Part shown: one piece after another, positions 59,686 to 64,000 of the stretch | How positions within the stretch are numbered: position 1 is the stretch's first letter | Layout: the number at the start of each line of letters is the position of its first letter | Assembly: GCF_003635045.1 (NCBI RefSeq) | Contig: NZ_RBXT01000001.1 | Location: forward strand, 3,534,001-3,598,000 | Source: Terracoccus luteus | Lineage (GTDB): Bacteria; Actinomycetota; Actinomycetes; Actinomycetales; Dermatophilaceae | Reading direction: 5' to 3' | Length of the DNA: 64,000 nt | Notes under the pieces: model-generated | What the model was told of the DNA's origin: nothing | The model's database searches: none | Seen by the model: the letters and a program-made list of their open reading frames with translations, nothing else | Position numbers and translations under genes: made by a program

Positions 59686-61656
59686 TCAGACCACCGGCCC
59701 GGTGCCCTGGGGCACGGCCGTGGCCCCGCTGCGCACGAGGGAGAGCCCGGGCCGGGACGGAGCCGGCCCGGCACCGACGGGCAGCAGCGACGGGTGGAGG
59801 CTCAGGGCATCCGGCACGGTGGGGTCGACGCCCGACTGGCGGCGCAGGCGCGAGTGCGCCGACCGGTGGCTCGTCGGCGCGTACCGGCGCACGGCGTCGG
59901 TGTCGAGCGGTGCGACCGTGACGGCGCGGATGAGCGCGTTGTCGGTGAGGGTGGCCGCCTCGTGGTCGGAGAAGAGCTCCTCGGCGATCTTCTCGCCGGG
60001 GCGCAGACCGGTGAACGCGATCTCGACGTCGGTGCGCCCGCTCATGCGGATGAGGGTCTCGGCGACCTCGAGGATGCGCACCTGCTCGCCCATCTCGAGC
60101 ACCATGACGTCGCCGTCGGAGCCGATGGCCGCCGCCTCGAGCACGAGCTGGCAGGCCTCCGGGATGAGCATGAAGAAGCGGCGCACGTCGGGGTGGGTCA
60201 CGGTGACGGGGCCGCCACGCTCGATCTGGGCGGTGAAGGCGTGCACGACGCTGCCGCGCGAGCCGAGCACGTTGCCGAAGCGCACCGACACCCAGGTGCC
60301 GGGGTGCGTGCCGGCGAAGTGCGACGTCACCCGCTCGGCGACGCGCTTGCTGTACCCGAGGACGCACGAGGGGTTGGCGGCCTTGTCGGTCGAGATGTTG
60401 ACGAAGGTCGAGACGCCGACCGCGGCGGCGGCCGTCAGCACGTTGAGGGTGCCGACGACGTTGCTCTTCCAGGCCTCGAGCGGGTGGGCCTCGAGCAGCG
60501 GCAGGTGCTTGAGGGCGGCGGCGTGGAAGACGACGTCGGGGCGGGTGCGCTCGAAGACCTCGGTGAGGGCCCGCTCGTCGCGGATGTCGGCGAGCACGAG
60601 CTCGTCGGAGTCGAGCAGACCGTGGCCGGCGATGGACATCTGCGTCGCCTGCAGCCCCGACTCGTCGCGGTCGAGCATGTAGAGCCGCTCGGGGCCGAAC
60701 CGGGCGATCTGGCGGCACAGCTCGGAGCCGATGGAGCCACCGGCGCCGGTCACGAGGACGCGACGGCCGGCCAGCTGCTCGGCGATGACCCGGCTGTCGA
60801 GCTGGACGGGGCGGCGCCCGAGCAGGTCGGCGACGTCGAGGTCGCGCAGGTCGTGCGCCGTGGGGCGGCCGTTCACGATTTGGCTCATCGGCGGCAGGCT
60901 GAGCACCTGCAGGCCGGCGGCGTCGGCGCGGGCGGCGAGGTCGCGCAGGAGGCTCGAGTCGGCGTTCGGCAGGGCGATGACGAGCGTGTCGGCGTGGTGC
61001 TTCTGCGCCACGGCGGTGAGGCTGTGGCGGTTGCCCCGCACCCGCACGCCCTCGATGCGCAGCCGCGACTTCGACCGGTCGTCGTCGAGCAGGGCCACGG
61101 GCACGAGCGTTCCGCTGCCGTCGTGGGCGACGCTGCGCAGCAGGCGCCGGCCGGCCTCCCCGGCGCCGAAGACGACGACCCGGCGGGTGGCGGCGACGCC
61201 GTCCGACGCGCCGGCCGCTACCGCTGCGATGCGCCGGCGGCGCTGCGGGCGGGTGCGGGCCGTGCGCCAGACGAAGCGCAGCGCGTACATGAGGAGCAGG
61301 GCCACGGCCCCGGCCATGACCGGCACCCCGCGCGGCACGGCGTACGGGCTGGTGAGCATGACCCAGATGAGCAGGCCCGCGCCGACGACGCTGACGGTGA
61401 CCCCGAGGTCGACGACCTCCTCGAACGAGCCGCGGGTGTGCCCGACGGCGTAGGGGCCGATCGCGTAGCCGACGACGGTCTGCAGCAGCACGGCGGCGAC
61501 GGCGGCGAGCACCGCCCCACGGAGCATGTCGGGCTCGACGCTGAAGTCGAGGCGCAGCCAGACCGCGCCGATGATGGCGGCGACCCAGACGGCCCCGTCC
61601 GTGGCCGCCCACATCGCTCGCGTGATGTGCGCCCGTCGTCTGCTGCGCGGTGTCAC
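59686..61656 (-). CDS. Membrane UDP-GlcNAc 4,6-dehydratase (PglF/WbpM family)
   Basis: 656 residues. Four or five N-terminal membrane helices precede a CoA-binding-like Rossmann domain (VVVFGAGEAGRRLLR) and an SDR domain. The latter has VLVTGAGGSIGSELCRQ, NISTDKAANPSCVLGYSKRVAE and RFGNVLGSRGSVV. The family makes UDP-4-keto-6-deoxy-GlcNAc. It opens the ten-gene operon and, with PglE and PglD homologues, outlines the N,N'-diacetylbacillosamine route. The last 70 residues are an extra disordered tail. Confidence 0.92.
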   Translation of the reverse strand: MTPRSRRRAHITRAMWAATDGAVWVAAIIGAVWLRLDFSVEPDMLRGAVLAAVAAVLLQTVVGYAIGPYAVGHTRGSFEEVVDLGVTVSVVGAGLLIWVMLTSPYAVPRGVPVMAGAVALLLMYALRFVWRTARTRPQRRRRIAAVAAGASDGVAATRRVVVFGAGEAGRRLLRSVAHDGSGTLVPVALLDDDRSKSRLRIEGVRVRGNRHSLTAVAQKHHADTLVIALPNADSSLLRDLAARADAAGLQVLSLPPMSQIVNGRPTAHDLRDLDVADLLGRRPVQLDSRVIAEQLAGRRVLVTGAGGSIGSELCRQIARFGPERLYMLDRDESGLQATQMSIAGHGLLDSDELVLADIRDERALTEVFERTRPDVVFHAAALKHLPLLEAHPLEAWKSNVVGTLNVLTAAAAVGVSTFVNISTDKAANPSCVLGYSKRVAERVTSHFAGTHPGTWVSVRFGNVLGSRGSVVHAFTAQIERGGPVTVTHPDVRRFFMLIPEACQLVLEAAAIGSDGDVMVLEMGEQVRILEVAETLIRMSGRTDVEIAFTGLRPGEKIAEELFSDHEAATLTDNALIRAVTVAPLDTDAVRRYAPTSHRSAHSRLRRQSGVDPTVPDALSLHPSLLPVGAGPAPSRPGLSLVRSGATAVPQGTGPVV

Positions 61657-61835
61657 GGCGCCCCCCGAGGTGTCGTGTCGTACGTTAAAGGTGACTTGTC
61701 CGATGTGACCATATATGGAGGTTTGTCCCCTGTCGCGCCGAGTTCGTGGGGCGGACGAGGTCGACGACGGGTCCTACGACGACGACCGGGGCGGCCGCGC
61801 GTGCGCGTGTCACCGCCGCGCGAAAGACTGGGGGG
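61657..61835. promoter_or_regulatory. Divergent region of the Wzx/Wzy operon and GAF-ANTAR gene
   Basis: 179 bp without a gene. GACTTGTCCG (61693-61702) repeats a decamer before the 48.2 kb gene. TAACGT (minus strand, within 61680-61690) may be a -10. CATATATG (61709-61717) is a short palindrome. Confidence 0.4.
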
Positions 61836-62696
61836 ATGGACACCGCACGACCCAGCGCCCCCTCGAGCACCGAGCCCGACGATCCGGCCACCCCGACGAC
61901 CCCGCCACTGCGCCGGCCGGTCCCGACCGACGACCGCTCCGCCACCGAGGAGGCGGCCGACATCGTCTCCGAGTTCCTCGACCGCCAGACGACCCGCGCG
62001 CACTGGCTCCTGCTCGGACACCGGGGCCCCGAGGCCGACCCCGCCCGCCGCCCCCCGATCGACACCGGCATCCTCGGCGTCGCCGTGACGATGGGTCTCG
62101 ACGGCATCCCGAGCACCGTGGGCTCGAGCACCGGGGCCGCCCGTGAGATCGACGAGGTGCAGTACGAGATCGGGCAGGGCCCGTGCCTCCACGGGCTGCG
62201 CACCGGCGAGGGGCGCTACGTCCCCGACCTCGGGCACGACGACCGCTGGGGGCCCTACGGACCCGAGGCCGCCCGGCGCGGTGCCCGCTCGTGCCTGAGC
62301 ATGCCCGTCCTCGACGACGGCGACCGGCCGGTCGCCGTCGTCAAGGTCTACGCGACCGAGGTCGACGGCCTCGACGACGAGCAGCGGGGCATCGGCTCCC
62401 GGCTCGCCCACGAGATCGCCGGCAGCATCGGCCTCGCCCACGCCCTCGCCGGGGCGGCCTCCGAGCTCGACACCCGCATCGAGGTGATGAACACCCGCCG
62501 CGTCATCGACCTCGCCCTCGGCGTCGTCATGCACCGCGACGGGGTCGGCCCCGACGACGCGTTCGCGCGGCTGCGCAGGGACTCGCAGGACTACAACGTC
62601 AAGCTGCGCGACGTCGCCCGGGCGCTCGTCTACGGCATCGCGCCCGACGCGGTCGAGACCGTCGAGGCGGCGCCCTACCGCTCGCGCCGGGGCTGA
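61836..62696 (+). CDS. GAF and ANTAR domain antiterminator regulator
   Basis: 286 residues. After an N-terminal Pro/Thr/Asp-rich tail, about 65-200 is a GAF sensor domain (EVQYEIGQGPCLHGLRTGEG; GARSCLSMPVLDDG). The C-terminus is an ANTAR RNA-binding domain (ELDTRIEVMNTRRVIDLALGVVM... LRRDSQDYNVKLRDVARALV). Such proteins bind paired hairpins in leader RNAs to prevent termination. The inducing signal is unknown. ATG at 61836 preceded by GGGGGG. Confidence 0.9.
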   Translation: MDTARPSAPSSTEPDDPATPTTPPLRRPVPTDDRSATEEAADIVSEFLDRQTTRAHWLLLGHRGPEADPARRPPIDTGILGVAVTMGLDGIPSTVGSSTGAAREIDEVQYEIGQGPCLHGLRTGEGRYVPDLGHDDRWGPYGPEAARRGARSCLSMPVLDDGDRPVAVVKVYATEVDGLDDEQRGIGSRLAHEIAGSIGLAHALAGAASELDTRIEVMNTRRVIDLALGVVMHRDGVGPDDAFARLRRDSQDYNVKLRDVARALVYGIAPDAVETVEAAPYRSRRG

Positions 62697-62727
62697 CGCG
62701 CAGCCACCGTCGGGTGGTCCTGCGTCA
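62694..62727. terminator. Imperfect hairpin spanning two convergent stop codons
   Basis: TGACG/CGTCA, CAG/CTG and CACC/GGTG can pair around GTCG. Both stop codons lie in the outer stem. It is weaker than the other terminators here. Confidence 0.45.
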
Positions 62728-64000
62728 CGCCTCGGACGTGAAGCGCCGCGGCTTGCCCGGCCCGAGGTCGCGGATGCCGGTCAGCGCGGTCGCGGTCACC
62801 GGCTGGTCGAGCAGGGTGGCGAGGGCACGCCCGGCCGCGTCGGCGTCGCCGCCGACGCAGCGCGCGGTGACGCCGCCGTCGGCGGACTGCCCGACCGCCC
62901 AGGCGAGCACGCCGTGCCGCTGCATCTGCTGGGTCAGCTCGACCGACTGGACCCGGCGCCCCGACCCGGCGGTGAAGAGCACGGCCTCCCGGCCCTCGAG
63001 GCCGACGAGACGACGGTCGGCGCCCGTGCCCACGAGGGCCGCGCGGTCACCGGTGCGGTAGCGCAGCAGCGGCAGGTACGGGTTCTCGACGCTGCTGACG
63101 ACGACCTCGCCAGGGGTGCCGTCCGGCACGGGTCGCCCTGCGGCGTCGACGATCTCGACGTGGGTGCGCCGGGGGACGAGCCGGTGCCCGCCGTCGGCCG
63201 ACGTCGCGACCGCGACGGGCCCGACCTCGCGCAGGCCGTAGAGGTCGAGCACGGGGCAGCCGAGCACGCGTGAGAGCTCGTCGCGCGCGGGGCCCGACAG
63301 CTCGACGGCCCCGGAGACGACCGCGAGGGGCCGCAGGCGGCGGTCTGCGGAGCCGCTGAGGTCGGCGCCCACGACGGCGGCGAGGGCGAGCAGGCTGAGG
63401 GCGGAGCCGGTGACGACCTGGGGCCGGGCCGCGGCGAGAAAGGCGGCCCGGTCGGCCCGTGGGTCCGCTCCGCCCCACGCCGACGGGTGCAGGCTGACCC
63501 GGGCCATGGTCTGGTCGCCCCGCGTCGTGAGCAGCGACGCGTAGGTGAAGGCCTGCTCCTGGTCGACGACGCTGAGCAGCCCCATCCGGCCGGCGTCCGG
63601 CCGCCAGTCGACGTCCTCGCGACGCAGCAGGTGCTCGAGCAGGGGGACGTCCTTGGCGATGTCGACCGGGTGCCAGGGGATGACGAGGGCCGAGCCGGTG
63701 CTGCCCGAGCTCGTCCCCTGCACGACGCGGTCGAGGGGGACGTCGACGGGGACGAGGTCGGCGACGGCCCGCACGAGGTCCGCCCGTGACAGCAGCGGCA
63801 CGTCCTCCCACCCCCGGACGCCGAGCCGCCGCAGCAGGGGGACGACGTGCCGCAGCCGGTCGAGCTCGGCGAGCAGCCAGTCGGGCGGCTCCGGTCGGCG
63901 GTCGCTCTCGTGTTCGGACAGACGAGCGGACCACTCCTGCAAGGCGATCCGGTCGTCGTCGGTGAGCAGGTCGCCGCACGCGTGCGTCCACCTCGGGGCG
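62725..64000 (-). CDS. CapK/PaaK-like adenylate-forming enzyme (5' end truncated by window)
   Basis: At least 424 residues to the window edge. The AMP-binding P-loop TSSGSTGSALVIPW is followed by LDLYGLREVGPVAVA and the YRTGDRAALV motif, with a C-terminal AMP-binding-like domain. This resembles phenylacetate-CoA ligase and CapK-type proteins, some of which lie in capsule clusters. The frame remains open past 63942, where an in-frame TTG occurs without support, so the true N-terminus is outside. Its substrate is unknown. Confidence 0.82.
   Translation of the reverse strand, partial: APRWTHACGDLLTDDDRIALQEWSARLSEHESDRRPEPPDWLLAELDRLRHVVPLLRRLGVRGWEDVPLLSRADLVRAVADLVPVDVPLDRVVQGTSSGSTGSALVIPWHPVDIAKDVPLLEHLLRREDVDWRPDAGRMGLLSVVDQEQAFTYASLLTTRGDQTMARVSLHPSAWGGADPRADRAAFLAAARPQVVTGSALSLLALAAVVGADLSGSADRRLRPLAVVSGAVELSGPARDELSRVLGCPVLDLYGLREVGPVAVATSADGGHRLVPRRTHVEIVDAAGRPVPDGTPGEVVVSSVENPYLPLLRYRTGDRAALVGTGADRRLVGLEGREAVLFTAGSGRRVQSVELTQQMQRHGVLAWAVGQSADGGVTARCVGGDADAAGRALATLLDQPVTATALTGIRDLGPGKPRRFTSEA

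Noticed and set aside
61709-61717. CATATATG palindrome as an operator
   Set aside because: Only 8 bp and AT-simple; not enough to call alone.

Overview
This window is about 64 kb of very GC-rich DNA with gene features of an actinobacterium. These include GTG starts, 4-base GTGA/ATGA gene overlaps, a SigK/RskA pair, a 13E12-type DUF222/HNH gene behind a mycobacterial-type SOS box, a GAF-ANTAR protein and several leaderless promoters. Overall style resembles the Intrasporangiaceae and relatives, but the genus cannot be fixed from sequence alone. No tRNA, rRNA, CRISPR array, insertion sequence or prophage was seen. Coding density is very high, and the long antisense open frames are GC-driven shadows.

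Left part (1-31 kb) is mostly metabolism and regulation. In order it holds: a CPBP protease and a GT1 glycosyltransferase; a nucleotidyltransferase; a GH3 beta-glucosidase; the 5-oxoprolinase genes pxpA and a fused pxpB-pxpC; a GNAT enzyme; an assimilatory sulfur operon (sulfite reductase, APS reductase CysH, siroheme synthase CysG) from a likely leaderless promoter; a VWA protein with two small partners; the sigK-rskA pair beside a fasciclin lipoprotein and a membrane molybdopterin oxidoreductase, the latter behind a SigK-like promoter; a secreted beta-helix protein; the SOS-boxed DUF222/HNH gene; a TetR/NmrA divergent pair; and an Frc-like sugar ABC operon (binding protein, permease, ATPase, epimerase-like protein, kinase) divergent from a ROK regulator.

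Right part (31-62 kb) is dominated by surface glycan production. One operon (37.9 down to 31.4 kb) encodes a receiver-like/PIG-L deacetylase fusion, an ATP-grasp enzyme, a PHP phosphoesterase, a HAS-like processive GT2, a 56-residue membrane protein and a secreted toroid-like protein. It is divergent from a Wzz/BY-kinase gene. A HTH regulator, a large secreted subtilase, a Wzb-type phosphatase, a UDP-sugar epimerase/dehydrogenase pair and a secreted choice-of-anchor-like protein follow. A second, ten-gene operon (61.7 down to 49.8 kb) is a complete Wzx/Wzy pathway. It makes a bacillosamine-like sugar (PglF, PglD, PglE homologues), loads it on a lipid carrier (PglC-like), extends it (a double glycosyltransferase and a GT4), then polymerises, flips and acetylates. 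BY-kinase and phosphatase are the expected regulators of such export. The window ends with a GAF-ANTAR gene and a truncated CapK/PaaK-like adenylating enzyme.

The best candidates for undescribed biology are the ATP-grasp/PIG-L/PHP/GT2 operon, promoter motifs shared by the glycan operons, and a GGATGCC heptamer that is strongly over-used and preserved through rare codons.
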